A DNA stretch of 64,000 nt from Paracoccaceae bacterium (GCA_027489355.1 JAIXZY010000049.1:186001-250000), one strand, 5' to 3'; shown: positions 50,047 through 59,036, counted from the stretch's first letter. The notes: generated by a model not told the origin, from the letters alone. Translations and numbers: made by a program.

Positions 50047-50621
50047 TGGAAGCGGGCCGGATCGGGCCGAACGCGATCCTGCAATTGGTCGATGTGCTGG
50101 AGCGGCGGGGGGAGTTTGACCTCTGCCGTTCGATGCTGGAGGTGGCGGGGGTGTCGCGGCCCCCGCGCGACGCCGGGATGCTGCCGGAGGCCGACTGCGC
50201 GGCGGTGCATCAGGCTTTGCGGCGGTTGGCTCCGGGGGCCGAGGGGCTCTTGGCGGAGGCGGGGTTGGCCACGGGGGACTATATCCTCGCGCACCGGATT
50301 CCGAAGCTGGCGCAGGGGGTTTTGCGGGTGTTGCCGGGGTTCCTTGCGGCCCCGGTGCTGACGAAGGCCATAGCGCGGCATTCCTGGACCTTTGCGGGGT
50401 CGGGGGAGTTCCGGGTGGAGTCCTCCCGGCCTCTGGTGGTGTCGGTGGCTCGCAATCCGCTGGTGGCGGGATGGGGGGCCGAGACCCCTCAGTGCAGTTG
50501 GCATGCGGCGGTGTTTCGGCGGCTGTATGGGCGGTTGGTTTGGCCTTCGGTGGTGGTGAAGGAGACGGCCTGTTGCGCCTGTGGCGATGCGGTCTGTCGG
50601 TTCGAGATTTCCTCCGGGTAG
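50046..50621 (+). CDS. bchJ: BchJ (V4R-domain protein, bacteriochlorophyll pathway)
   Basis: 191 aa from the ATG at 50046. It has the V4R fold with KETACCACGDAVCRFEISSG at the C-terminus (conserved Cys cluster) and LVVSVARNPLVAGW before it. It was first assigned as 4-vinyl reductase. Later work suggests it carries or channels Mg-protoporphyrin intermediates rather than reducing them, and no reductase cofactor motif is seen. It is co-transcribed with bchE. The first base of repeat copy D is the last base of its TAG. Confidence 0.88.
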   Translation: MEAGRIGPNAILQLVDVLERRGEFDLCRSMLEVAGVSRPPRDAGMLPEADCAAVHQALRRLAPGAEGLLAEAGLATGDYILAHRIPKLAQGVLRVLPGFLAAPVLTKAIARHSWTFAGSGEFRVESSRPLVVSVARNPLVAGWGAETPQCSWHAAVFRRLYGRLVWPSVVVKETACCACGDAVCRFEISSG

Positions 50622-50663
50622 CCCCCCACCCCCGGCCCCTCCCCACGGTGGGGGAGGGGAGGC
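50621..50663. repeat. GC-rich palindrome, copy D, between bchJ and bchG
   Basis: Nearly identical to 8213-8255 (CCCCCCACCCCCGGCCCCTC opening and GGGGGAGGGGAGGCG close). It begins at the bchJ stop codon. It may end or attenuate the bchEJ message before the bchG promoter. Confidence 0.8.
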
Positions 50664-50735
50664 GTGGGCTGCGGCGGAGGAGAGGGAGTGTCAGCGTCGC
50701 GCTCGCGGCAATGTAATCCTTGCCAGACTCGCGAG

Positions 50736-50753
50736 TGTCAGGTTTAATTGACA
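50736..50753. promoter_or_regulatory. PpsR/CrtJ box directly before bchG
   Basis: TGTCAGGTTTAATTGACA, a perfect TGT-N12-ACA that ends one base before the bchG ATG. No SD fits between box and ATG. The box itself occupies the translation-initiation region. Confidence 0.8.
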
Positions 50754-50754
50754 C

Positions 50755-51654
50755 ATGAGCGACGCACTCATCCACCCCCCGCAGAGATGGCCGGAACCCC
50801 GTGCCATGCTGACATTGATCAAGCCGATCACCTGGTTCCCGCCGGTCTGGGCCTACCTGTGCGGCGCGGTTTCCTCTGGAGTGCCCCTGGGCGCGAACTG
50901 GGGGACGGTGCTGTTGGGGATGGTGCTGGCGGGGCCGGTGGTCTGCGGGATGAGCCAGGCGGCGAACGACTGGTGCGACCGACACGTGGATGCGGTGAAC
51001 GAGCCGCATCGGCCTATTCCGTCCGGGCGGATACCGGGGCGGTGGGGCTTGTGGATTGCGTTGGCGATGACGGTGCTGTCGCTGGCGGTCGGGTGGCTGT
51101 TGGGGCCGTGGGGCTTTGGGGCGACGGTGGTTGGGGTCATTGCGGCCTGGGCCTATAGCACCGAGCCGGTGCGGCTGAAGCGGTCGGGCTGGTGGGGGCC
51201 GGGGCTGGTGGGGCTGTCGTATGAGGGGCTGCCGTGGTTCACGGGGGCTGCGGTCTTGTTGGGAACTGCGCCGCGGTTCGAGAACGTGATGATCGCCGCG
51301 CTCTATGCTTTCGGTGCCCACGGGATCATGACGCTGAACGATTTCAAGGCCCTGGAGGGCGACCGGCAGCATGGGGTGCGCTCGCTTCCGGTGGTGCTGG
51401 GGCCGGAGGTGGCCGCGAAGATCGCCTGCACGGTGATGGGCATGGCGCAGGCGCTGGTCGTCTGCCTGCTGGTGATCTGGGGCAAGCCCTGGCACGCTCT
51501 GGCGGTTCTGGCGGTGCTGGCCGCGCAGGTCGCGGCGATGCGGGTGCTGTTCCGCGATCCGAAGGGCAAGGCGCCCTGGTACAACGGGACGGGCGTGGTG
51601 CTGTATGTCACCGGCATGATGATTTCCGCCTTTGCGATCAGGGGGTTGGCATGA
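50755..51654 (+). CDS. bchG: Bacteriochlorophyll synthase
   Basis: 299 aa UbiA-family prenyltransferase that esterifies bacteriochlorophyllide a with geranylgeranyl or phytyl diphosphate. PRAMLTLIKPITWFPPVWAY is followed by the Mg-diphosphate motif NDWCDRHVD and the second Asp motif NDFKALEGDR; about eight membrane helices. Homology begins near the annotated MSDAL start, but that ATG directly follows a PpsR box with no SD. ATG at 50806 (MLTLIKP) is an alternative that would lose conserved residues. It overlaps the next gene by ATGA. Confidence 0.93.
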   Translation: MSDALIHPPQRWPEPRAMLTLIKPITWFPPVWAYLCGAVSSGVPLGANWGTVLLGMVLAGPVVCGMSQAANDWCDRHVDAVNEPHRPIPSGRIPGRWGLWIALAMTVLSLAVGWLLGPWGFGATVVGVIAAWAYSTEPVRLKRSGWWGPGLVGLSYEGLPWFTGAAVLLGTAPRFENVMIAALYAFGAHGIMTLNDFKALEGDRQHGVRSLPVVLGPEVAAKIACTVMGMAQALVVCLLVIWGKPWHALAVLAVLAAQVAAMRVLFRDPKGKAPWYNGTGVVLYVTGMMISAFAIRGLA

Positions 51655-52937
51655 CCTTGTCCTGGGTGCAGATCGTCCGGCTTGGCCTGGTGCAGCTGTG
51701 TATCGGGGCGGTGGTGGTGCTGACGACCTCGACGCTGAACCGGCTGATGGTGGTGGAGCTGGCGCTGCCCGCGATGCTTTCGGGGGCGCTGGTGGGGTTG
51801 CACTCGCTGGTGCAGATTACGCGGCCGAGCTGGGGGTTCCTGTCGGACGCTCAAGGAAACCGCGCGCGGTTCATCATTGGGGGGATGGTGTGCCTGTCGG
51901 CCGGGGCGGCGCTGGCGTCGTGGCTGGTGGCGCTGGGGATTGCCGGGCATGGGGTTGGGCTGGCGGGGTCGGTCCTGGCCTATGTGTTGATCGGGATGGG
52001 GGCAGGGGCCTCGGGGACCTCGCTGCTGGCGTTGCTGGCGTCCGGGTGCGCGCCTTCGCGGCGCGCGGCGGCGGCGACGATCACCTGGTTGATGATGATC
52101 TTCGGGATTGCGGTGACGTCTGGGTTCATCGGGGCGATGCTGGATCCGTATTCTCCGGCCCGGCTGATGGCGATTGTCGCGGTGGTGACGGTGGGGGCGG
52201 TGGTGCTGACGTCGGCGGCCATCTGGGGCATCGAGCGGCGGGTCATCCCGGAGCGGTTGCCGGACGAGACGCCTTTGCGGCAGGGGTTGGCGGAGGTCTG
52301 GGCGGAGCGGCGGACTCGGGTGTTCACGCTGTTCGTCTTCCTGTCGATGACGGCGTTTTTTCTGCAGGAGCTGATCCTGGAGCCCTATGCGGGGCTTGTG
52401 TTTGCCTATTCTCCCGGCGCCTCGACCAGCTTGTCCGGCGCGCAGCATGGCGGGATGTTCGTGGGGATGCTGGCGGTCGGGATTGCGGTGTCGGGGTTGA
52501 AGATCGGATCGCTTCGCGCCTGGGTCGTGGGCGGGTGCCTAGGCTCGGCGGTGATGCTGGCGGTGATCGCGGCCTTGGGGCAGGTGCGGGTGGACCTGCT
52601 GACGCCGGCGGTCGCGGGGCTGGGGGTGTTCTCGGGCATGTTCGCCATCGCGTCCATCGGGGCGATGATGCAATTGGCCGGTCAGGGCCGCGAAGGGCGC
52701 GAGGGGACGCGGATGGGCGTCTGGGGGGCGTCTCAGGCCATAGCGCAGGGGCTGGGCGGGTTTGCGGGCGCGGCGCTGGTCGATGCGCTGCGGCTTTCCG
52801 GGTCCACGGCCAATGCCTTCGGGATGGTCTTCGCGCTGGAGGCTTTGTTGTTCGTCGCTGCCGGGTGGATGGCCTGGCGGATCATTGATGCCGGGCGTCT
52901 GCGGGCGCCACAGGGCCAGCTGGTACCGGGAGAATGA
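51651..52937 (+). CDS. Orf428-type BCD-family membrane carrier (PucC/LhaA paralogue)
   Basis: 428 aa from the ATG at 51651, the same length as R. capsulatus ORF428 found between bchG and bchP. Twelve predicted helices; family marks are LTTSTLNRLMVVELALPAML, LVQITRPSWGFLSDAQGN, FFLQELILEPYAGLVFAYSP and EGTRMGVWGASQAIAQGLGG. It probably delivers pigment or works with BchG/BchP. It is tied by ATGA overlaps to bchG and bchP. Confidence 0.92.
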   Translation: MTLSWVQIVRLGLVQLCIGAVVVLTTSTLNRLMVVELALPAMLSGALVGLHSLVQITRPSWGFLSDAQGNRARFIIGGMVCLSAGAALASWLVALGIAGHGVGLAGSVLAYVLIGMGAGASGTSLLALLASGCAPSRRAAAATITWLMMIFGIAVTSGFIGAMLDPYSPARLMAIVAVVTVGAVVLTSAAIWGIERRVIPERLPDETPLRQGLAEVWAERRTRVFTLFVFLSMTAFFLQELILEPYAGLVFAYSPGASTSLSGAQHGGMFVGMLAVGIAVSGLKIGSLRAWVVGGCLGSAVMLAVIAALGQVRVDLLTPAVAGLGVFSGMFAIASIGAMMQLAGQGREGREGTRMGVWGASQAIAQGLGGFAGAALVDALRLSGSTANAFGMVFALEALLFVAAGWMAWRIIDAGRLRAPQGQLVPGE

Positions 52938-54118
52938 GCATGTATGACGCATTCGTGGTGGGCGGCGGGCCTTCGGGCGCGACGGCGGCGGAGGACCTGG
53001 CGCGGGCGGGCTACAAGGTGGCTCTGCTGGACCGGGACGGGCGGATCAAGCCGTGCGGGGGGGCGATCCCTCCGCGCGCGATCAGGGATTTCGACATTCC
53101 GGGCCATCTGGTGGTGGCCAGGATCAGGACGGCGCGGATGATTTCGCCCACGGGGCGGGCCGTGGATATCCACATCGAGGGCGGCTATGTCGGCATGGTG
53201 GACCGTGAGGACTTCGACGAGTTCCTGCGGGATCGTGCCCGGATGGTGGGGGCGGAGCGTCTCACGGGGACTTTCCTGCGGGTGGAGCGGGATGCGGCGG
53301 GGACCCATGTGGTCTGGCGTGAGAAGGCCTCGGGGCAGGAGCAGCGGTCCTTGTGCCGGGTGGTCATCGGGGCGGATGGGGCGAAGTCGGGGGTCGCGCG
53401 GGCCGAGGTGCCGGGGGGCGACAAGATCCCCTATGTCATTGCGTATCATGAGATCATCAAGGCTCCTCCGGCCAACGCAGCTTATGACCCGGTGCGGTGC
53501 GATGTGGTCTATGACGGGCAGATTTCGCCGGACTTTTACGGCTGGGTGTTTCCGCATGGCGACAAGGCTTCGGTCGGGATGGGAACGGAGGATGGCGCCG
53601 TGGACCTGAAGAAGGCCACGGCGGATTTGCGGGCGATGTCGGGGCTGACGGAGTGCGAGACGATCCGGCGCGAGGGCGCGCCAATCCCGCTGAAGCCCTT
53701 GGACCGGTGGGACAATGGGCGGGATGTGGTGCTGGCGGGGGATGCGGCGGGGGTTGTGGCTCCGTCATCCGGAGAAGGAATCTACTATGCGATGGCCGGG
53801 GGGCGAGCGGCGGCGACGGCGGCTCAGGCGTTCCTGCGGACCGGGAAGGCGTCCGAGTTGAAGATGGCACGGAAGATGTTCCTGAAGGAGCATGGGACCG
53901 TGTTCAAGGTCTTGCGGTCGATGCAGAATGCCTATTATCGCAACGACGACCGGCGCGAGCGCTTCGTTTCGCTGTGCCACGACATCGACGTGCAGCGGCT
54001 GACCTTCGAGGCCTACATGAACAAGAAGCTTGTCGCGGCGCGTCCGCTGGCCCATCTGAAGATCGGGGTGAAGAACGTGATGCACCTGATGGGAGTGGTT
54101 AGCCCTAAATGGTCGTGA
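52934..54118 (+). CDS. bchP: Geranylgeranyl diphosphate/bacteriochlorophyll reductase
   Basis: 394 aa flavoprotein that reduces the geranylgeranyl tail to phytyl. The FAD motif YDAFVVGGGPSGATAAEDLA is at residues 4-23, followed by DRDGRIKPCGGAIPPRAI; CRVVIGADGAKSGVAR and VLAGDAAGVVAPSSGEGIYY give the second FAD region. Its TGA is shared with the idi ATG (TGATG). Complete. Confidence 0.95.
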   Translation: MSMYDAFVVGGGPSGATAAEDLARAGYKVALLDRDGRIKPCGGAIPPRAIRDFDIPGHLVVARIRTARMISPTGRAVDIHIEGGYVGMVDREDFDEFLRDRARMVGAERLTGTFLRVERDAAGTHVVWREKASGQEQRSLCRVVIGADGAKSGVARAEVPGGDKIPYVIAYHEIIKAPPANAAYDPVRCDVVYDGQISPDFYGWVFPHGDKASVGMGTEDGAVDLKKATADLRAMSGLTECETIRREGAPIPLKPLDRWDNGRDVVLAGDAAGVVAPSSGEGIYYAMAGGRAAATAAQAFLRTGKASELKMARKMFLKEHGTVFKVLRSMQNAYYRNDDRRERFVSLCHDIDVQRLTFEAYMNKKLVAARPLAHLKIGVKNVMHLMGVVSPKWS

Positions 54119-54690
54119 TGGAGCCGATAGACCTGCCGATCCCGGCCTTCGGGCCGGACGGGGTGCTGCGCCCGGTGGGGAAGCTGGCCGTGCACCGGCA
54201 GGGTCTGCGGCATCCGGCGGTTTCGGTCTTCGTCCTGCGCGGGCGGGAGATCCTGATCCAGCAGCGGGCGGCGGGGAAGTATCATACTCCCGGGCTTTGG
54301 GCGAACACCTGCTGCACGCATCCGAACTGGGGTGAGTTGGCTGCGGATTGCGCGGTGCGGCGGCTGGGGCAGGAGTTGGGGATTTCCGGGCTGGACCTGC
54401 GGCATGTCGGGCAGGTGGAGTATCGGGCCGACGTGCCGGGGGTTCGGGAGAACCTGATCGAGCACGAGGTGGTCGAGGTTTTCGTGGGCGAGGCGGGGTG
54501 GCCCGTGGACCTGGAACTGGACCCCGACGAGGTGCAGGTGGTGCGGTGGGTGTCCTTGGATGCGCTGCGGGCCGAGATTGCGGCGAAGCCCGAGGCGTTC
54601 ACGCCCTGGCTGCGGATCTACCTGGAGAAGCACGCGGCGATGATCTTTGCGGATTCAGGGCTGGCCGAGGCTGTCCAGGATCAGGGCTGA
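54118..54690 (+). CDS. idi: Isopentenyl-diphosphate delta-isomerase
   Basis: 190 aa from the ATG at 54118 (another ATG at 54109 is in frame). A type I, Nudix-fold enzyme interconverting IPP and DMAPP for carotenoid and phytyl synthesis. The catalytic Cys is in WANTCCTHP and the catalytic Glu in ENLIEHEVVEVF; KLAVHRQGLRHPAVSVFVL and RAAGKYHTPGLW are conserved. It ends with a 36-base antisense overlap with the convergent bchO. Confidence 0.94.
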   Translation: MEPIDLPIPAFGPDGVLRPVGKLAVHRQGLRHPAVSVFVLRGREILIQQRAAGKYHTPGLWANTCCTHPNWGELAADCAVRRLGQELGISGLDLRHVGQVEYRADVPGVRENLIEHEVVEVFVGEAGWPVDLELDPDEVQVVRWVSLDALRAEIAAKPEAFTPWLRIYLEKHAAMIFADSGLAEAVQDQG

Positions 54691-55515
54691 GAGGCCGTCT
54701 TCCGTTTCCTCATGAGCCAGGTGGCCGAGCTTCGGCAGCAGGTGCAGCTTTGCGCCCGGAATGCGCTTGGCCGCGTCGATGGAGACTTGGGCTGGGACGG
54801 CGCGGTCGCCTTCGCTGGCGATCAGGGTCACTTTTGTCGTCGTCTGGGGGAGGCGGTTCAGGAGGGGCTGGAGCTTCCAGTCGGCCATCATCCCGAGGGC
54901 TCCGGTCACGTGGTTGGGGTCGCGGACGAGGCGCAGGTATTGCGCGCGGCCCTCTGGGTCCAACGGGGAGCCGGTGCCGGTCAGGATGCGCTCGACCGTG
55001 CCGGGGCGGCCGAAGAACGCGGTAATCGCGGTTGCGGCGAAGGGCAGGGTGGCGAGGCCCTTGGCGATGATCGGGAAGAGGAAGGCGGCGGCGCCGTCGA
55101 ATTCTCCGAGGGCGGCGTTGAGGCCGATAATGTGTGGGACGGGGCGGAGTTCGGCCATGCGGAGGCCGATGGCCGCGCCGGCGGAGTGGCCGACGATGGC
55201 TTGCGGCTGGATGTGCAGGGTGTCGCAGAGGGTCCAGAGGTCCTGCGCCATCGCCTCGAGGCTTAGGCGGCCGGTGAAGCCGGTGGCGGAAGCGCCGTGG
55301 CCGGGGAGGTCGGGGGTTATGGTGCGGTAGCGTTGCGACACGCCGGGGATGGTGCGGCGGAAGCTGTGGAGGGAGGCTCCGGTGCCGTGGAGGAGGAGGA
55401 GTGTGGGCGCGTCCTTGGGGCCGGTGTCGGCGACCCAGAAGCGGTGGCGGCCTGCGGTGATCAGGCTCGATTGGGCCTTGAAGGGCCAGTCGTTGGGCAG
55501 GGCGGCGGGGGTCAT
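54655..55515 (-). CDS. bchO: BchO, alpha/beta hydrolase of the Mg-chelatase operon
   Basis: 286 aa from MTPAALPNDWPF at 55515. An alpha/beta hydrolase fold with LLLLHGTGASLHSFRRTIPG, nucleophile elbow AIVGHSAGAAIGLRM, acid ASEGDRAVPA and LGHLAHEE. BchO always lies by bchID in purple bacteria. Its exact step is not known; esterase activity is presumed. It follows bchD with one base between and overlaps idi at its 3' end. Confidence 0.92.
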   Translation of the reverse strand: MTPAALPNDWPFKAQSSLITAGRHRFWVADTGPKDAPTLLLLHGTGASLHSFRRTIPGVSQRYRTITPDLPGHGASATGFTGRLSLEAMAQDLWTLCDTLHIQPQAIVGHSAGAAIGLRMAELRPVPHIIGLNAALGEFDGAAAFLFPIIAKGLATLPFAATAITAFFGRPGTVERILTGTGSPLDPEGRAQYLRLVRDPNHVTGALGMMADWKLQPLLNRLPQTTTKVTLIASEGDRAVPAQVSIDAAKRIPGAKLHLLPKLGHLAHEETEDGLSALILDSLGQP

Positions 55516-55516
55516 C

Positions 55517-57169
55517 TCAGGCCAGCGTTGCAGCGATCGCCCGGGCGTCGGCGCGGGGAAGCGGAACATAGCGGCTGTTCATCAGGGTGGAAAGCTGGGC
55601 GAGGGCGGGCTGCGGGCGGTTGGCGACATCCAGCGTGACGGCGGCGATGCCTGCGGCGCGGATGGCTTGGGCGATCTTTTCGGCGTCTTGTTGCGCCTGG
55701 ACGCGGTCGGGCTGGCCGTTGAGTGCGATGTTGGCGCGGCCGTCGGTGAGGAGGGCGAGGCTGGGGGTCATGCCTTGGCGGCGGGCTCTTAGCGCCGTGT
55801 CCAAGGCGGTGGCGAGGCCCGAGGCGAGGGGGGTGCCGCCGCCGCCCGGCAGGCCTCGGAGCCGAGCCTTGGTGGTGGTCAGGCTGCGGGTTGGGGGGAG
55901 GATGAGTTCGGCCTGTTGTCCGCGCAGGACGACGAGGGCAACGTGGTCGCGGCGGCTGTAGGCCTGGGCGAGCATGAGTTCGACGGCGCCCTTGGCTTCG
56001 CCGAGGCGGGCCATGGCGGAAGAGCCGGAGGCATCGACGACGAAGATCAGGACACGGTCGGAGACCTCCTTGTAGCGTTTCAGGCGCAGGTCGGAGCGGT
56101 GGACGATCAGGGCGCGGTCGTGTTGGTCGGTCCGTTTGCGGAGGACCTGCCAGGGGGCGGCTTGGCGGAGGGTGGCGACGAGGTCGATGCGGGAGCGGCC
56201 GTCGGGGCGGCCGGGTCTTGAGGGGATGGGGCGGCCTCTCCGGTTGCCTGCTTTCGCCGCGCCGGTGCCGGAGGCGCCGCGGGCCGCACGGGTTGCGCGG
56301 TCGGACTGGAGTTTCGCGAGGATGTCGGGGGGGAGGGCGGCCTGCGCGGCCTCGATCAGGAGGTCGGCGAGGGATTGGAGGTCTTGTTCCTGCGGCTGGT
56401 TATCCGGCTGGTCGGGTTGGTCTGGCGGTGGCTCGGGCAGCTGGTCGGGCTGGGCTTCGGCTTCCGGCAGGGCGCGGTGGGCGAGGCCGAGTTCGGCGGC
56501 CTGGATCAGGTTGTCCTCGGTGACTTCCGGGCGCCCGTCGAGCGCGGCGATGGCGCGGGCGGCGCGGCGGGTGGTGAGGAGGGCGCGGGTCGAGGGGATG
56601 CCGAGGCGAGAGGCCAAGTGGGCCAACGCCTGGGTCAGGTCGTCGGGCAGGGTGACGAGGGGGTAGAGGGCGCGGGCCTTGGCGAGGCGGCGGCGGCCGA
56701 TGGGTTTGGGGAGTAGGCGGGGGCTGCGGGTGCCATCGAGGGTGAGGAAGAGGCCGAGGCGGTCGGAGGGGGTGCTGGGGAGGCCCTCGCCGTCCTCGGC
56801 GGCCTCGTCGAGGGCGATGAGGGCGTGGTGGCCTTTGTCGAGCGCCTGGGCGAGGCGGGCGGTGAGGGAGGGGGGCGCGGATTCCGCCATGGGAAGGAGG
56901 AGGAGCGCGGGGGTGGAGAGGAGGCCCGGGCGGTGGACGGGGCGGCCTGCGGCGAGGGTGGCGGCGGGATCGGGGCCGCCCAGAAGGGCGAGGTCGTCGA
57001 TGCTGGCCGAGAGGCGGCGCTGGGGGCGGTCGAAGGGGGTTTGCGCGAGGAGCGTCGTGGCGATGTCGCGGACGGGGACGGCGCGGGAACGGAGCCAGAG
57101 GCCGCCCATGCCCACCGGGTCGACGGCGAGGATGCGCAGTGCGAGCGAGAGGCGCGCCCAGGGGTCCAT
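55517..57169 (-). CDS. bchD: Magnesium chelatase subunit D
   Basis: 550 aa from MDPWARLS at 57169, where ATG overlaps the bchI stop (TGATG). It has an inactive AAA+ N-terminal half, a Pro/Gln/Asp-rich acidic linker (PEPPPDQPDQPDNQPQEQD, about 300-320) and a C-terminal VWA domain with MIDAS FVVDASGSSAM. It forms the double ring with BchI that drives Mg insertion by BchH. An open frame runs far upstream through bchI but is a high-GC shadow. Confidence 0.95.
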   Translation of the reverse strand: MDPWARLSLALRILAVDPVGMGGLWLRSRAVPVRDIATTLLAQTPFDRPQRRLSASIDDLALLGGPDPAATLAAGRPVHRPGLLSTPALLLLPMAESAPPSLTARLAQALDKGHHALIALDEAAEDGEGLPSTPSDRLGLFLTLDGTRSPRLLPKPIGRRRLAKARALYPLVTLPDDLTQALAHLASRLGIPSTRALLTTRRAARAIAALDGRPEVTEDNLIQAAELGLAHRALPEAEAQPDQLPEPPPDQPDQPDNQPQEQDLQSLADLLIEAAQAALPPDILAKLQSDRATRAARGASGTGAAKAGNRRGRPIPSRPGRPDGRSRIDLVATLRQAAPWQVLRKRTDQHDRALIVHRSDLRLKRYKEVSDRVLIFVVDASGSSAMARLGEAKGAVELMLAQAYSRRDHVALVVLRGQQAELILPPTRSLTTTKARLRGLPGGGGTPLASGLATALDTALRARRQGMTPSLALLTDGRANIALNGQPDRVQAQQDAEKIAQAIRAAGIAAVTLDVANRPQPALAQLSTLMNSRYVPLPRADARAIAATLA

Positions 57170-58218
57170 CAGGCGAGGGTTTCGCTGACGGCGCGGGCGA
57201 CGCGGTCGGTGGCACCGGCCTCGTCCAGCGGATCGCGGCGGAGGCGGTGGCCGAGGGACATGGCGGCGATGCGGGCCAGGTGTTCGCGGGTGACCTTGGG
57301 GGCGGCTTCGCTCGCGGCAAGGGCGCGGGCGGCGCGGAGGAGGGTGAGTTCTCCCCTTACGCCGTCGGAGCCGAGGGCGATGCAGAGCGCGGCGCAGTCT
57401 TCCAGGGTGGCGCGGGACGTCTGGACTTTGGGCAGGGCGGCGCGGGCCTTCAGGATCGTGGCGCGGAGTTTGGCTTCCTCCGTCCCCCAGGTGGCGGCGA
57501 AGGCGATGGGGTCGGCCTCGTAGGCTTCGCGGCGCAGGACGACCTCCACCCGGGTGGCGATGTCGCGGGGGGAGCGGACTTCGACGGAGAGGCCGAAGCG
57601 GTCGAGGAGTTGGGGCCTCAGGTCGCCTTCCTCGGGGTTGCCAGAGCCGACGAGGACGAAGCGGGCGGGGTGGCGGATCGAGAGGCCGTCGCGTTCGACC
57701 ACGTTCTCGCCGGATTGGGCGACGTCGAGGAGGAGGTCGACGATGTGGTCTTCGAGGAGGTTGACCTCGTCGATGTAGAGGTAGCCGCGGTTGGCGCGGG
57801 CGAGGAGGCCGGGCTCGAAGGCTTTTACGCCCGCGGCGATGGCGCGTTCGACGTCGAGGGCGCCGGTCACGCGGTCCTCGGAGACGCCCAACGGCAGGTC
57901 GACGACGGGGGTGGGCTTGTCGGTGACGGTCGGGTCGGGGATCTGGGCCCAGGCGGGGCATTGGTCAGGCGAGGCGCTGTTGACGGGGCAGGAGGCGACG
58001 GCGCGGATGGGGGGCAGCAGGGCTGCAAGGCCGCGGACGGCGGTGGATTTGCCGGTGCCGCGGTCTCCGAACACGAGGACGCCGCCGATCAGCGGGTCGA
58101 TGGCGGTGAGGACCATGGCAAGGCGCATGTCGTCCTGGCCGACGATGGCGGTGAAGGGGAAGGGTGGCTTCCCGGTGGCGGCCTGTGCGGGGGCCTTGTC
58201 ACGGTGAAGCGCGGTCAT
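57169..58218 (-). CDS. bchI: Magnesium chelatase ATPase subunit I
   Basis: 349 aa from MTALHRDKAPAQ at 58218, overlapping the crtA stop as ATGA. It is an AAA+ ATPase with FPFTAIVGQDDMRLAM, Walker A VFGDRGTGKSTAVRGL, Walker B GYLYIDEVNLLEDHIV and the arginine-finger region. It hydrolyses ATP for Mg2+ insertion. Complete. Confidence 0.96.
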   Translation of the reverse strand: MTALHRDKAPAQAATGKPPFPFTAIVGQDDMRLAMVLTAIDPLIGGVLVFGDRGTGKSTAVRGLAALLPPIRAVASCPVNSASPDQCPAWAQIPDPTVTDKPTPVVDLPLGVSEDRVTGALDVERAIAAGVKAFEPGLLARANRGYLYIDEVNLLEDHIVDLLLDVAQSGENVVERDGLSIRHPARFVLVGSGNPEEGDLRPQLLDRFGLSVEVRSPRDIATRVEVVLRREAYEADPIAFAATWGTEEAKLRATILKARAALPKVQTSRATLEDCAALCIALGSDGVRGELTLLRAARALAASEAAPKVTREHLARIAAMSLGHRLRRDPLDEAGATDRVARAVSETLA

Positions 58219-58937
58219 GCGGCGTGCCTTTCTGTGGTCCAGACGTCTGCCAGGGGGTCTGCCCCGTTCCATTTTCCTTGCGTTTCAAGGACATGGAAGC
58301 GGGCGTAAAGTTCTTCCGAGAACCAGCCGTTGTCCCTTGCGGCCTTCATCGCGGCGGCGTGGGGGCCCATGTGGCGGGCGAATTCGGCCATGCGGGCGGC
58401 GTCGGGCCAGATCGAGAAGGTGACCTGGTGGAGGAGGGGGACCTCGCCGATGCCGATCTTGAAGAGGACGTTTGCGTCCGTGCCGATCCGGGCCGAGACG
58501 TCGGGGACGCGCTTCCAGAAGGATGGCGCGTGCTGGGGTTTCACCGTGGCGCGGGTCAGGGCGGCGATGGGGCCCTGGTGGGCGTCCGGGGCGGTGGTGT
58601 CTGTCAGCGGGTTGACGCCCGCCCAGGAGCCTCGTGCCGAATAGGGGGCGAGGAAGACGGTCCAGTCCTCAGCCGCACGGGCGCGCCAGCGGGTGATGAC
58701 CCTGTGGGTGGCGATGTGATCTCGCGCGCGGGCCAGATCAGGCCAGACGGCGAAGATGGCCCAGACGGACCAGTTGGGCTTGGGCGTGAAGCCTTCGCCG
58801 GTGCCGGACCCGCAGAGCTTGACGAACTGCGCGCCGGACCAGAGATGCCGGGGCCGCGCAAGCGCCATCTGCCCGATCACCCAGAGCCGGCTCACGGGGG
58901 TCGAGAAGCGGAAGAGGCTGAGCGAGGCAACGGAAAT
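58215..58937 (-). CDS. crtA: Spheroidene monooxygenase with a probable ATT start
   Basis: 240 aa if it starts at the ATT at 58937. It adds the keto group that turns spheroidene into spheroidenone in oxygen. Core motifs are LWVIGQMALARPRHLW and KLCGSGTGEGFTPKPNW. The first ATG/GTG/TTG in frame is a GTG at 58895, but CrtA homology (SLSLFRFSTPVSRLW) extends 14 codons before it. An in-frame TGA (58963-58965) closes the frame upstream. GGAGG at 58946-58950 is 8 bases from the ATT, and 240 aa fits the family. bchI overlaps its end. Confidence 0.85.
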   Translation of the reverse strand: MSVASLSLFRFSTPVSRLWVIGQMALARPRHLWSGAQFVKLCGSGTGEGFTPKPNWSVWAIFAVWPDLARARDHIATHRVITRWRARAAEDWTVFLAPYSARGSWAGVNPLTDTTAPDAHQGPIAALTRATVKPQHAPSFWKRVPDVSARIGTDANVLFKIGIGEVPLLHQVTFSIWPDAARMAEFARHMGPHAAAMKAARDNGWFSEELYARFHVLETQGKWNGADPLADVWTTERHAA

Positions 58938-58959
58938 GAATCGATCCTCCGGGCCGATG

Positions 58960-58977
58960 TGTCAATCACAGATTACA
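58960..58977. promoter_or_regulatory. PpsR/CrtJ box proximal to crtA
   Basis: TGTCAATCACAGATTACA, a perfect TGT-N12-ACA, 22 bases upstream of the proposed crtA start on the minus strand. It is one of two boxes in the crtA-crtI divergent region. Confidence 0.85.
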
Positions 58978-59036
58978 CCTTATGCGGCGACTGGGAAGTC
59001 AAATCAGCCTTGTTTCATGCGGTATAAAACCCAAGT

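Noticed and set aside
55517-57961. 814-codon open frame extending bchD far into bchI
   Set aside because: The upstream part is Arg/Pro-rich GC-shadow sequence opposite a well-supported bchI. Homology begins at MDPWARLS, so bchD starts at 57169.
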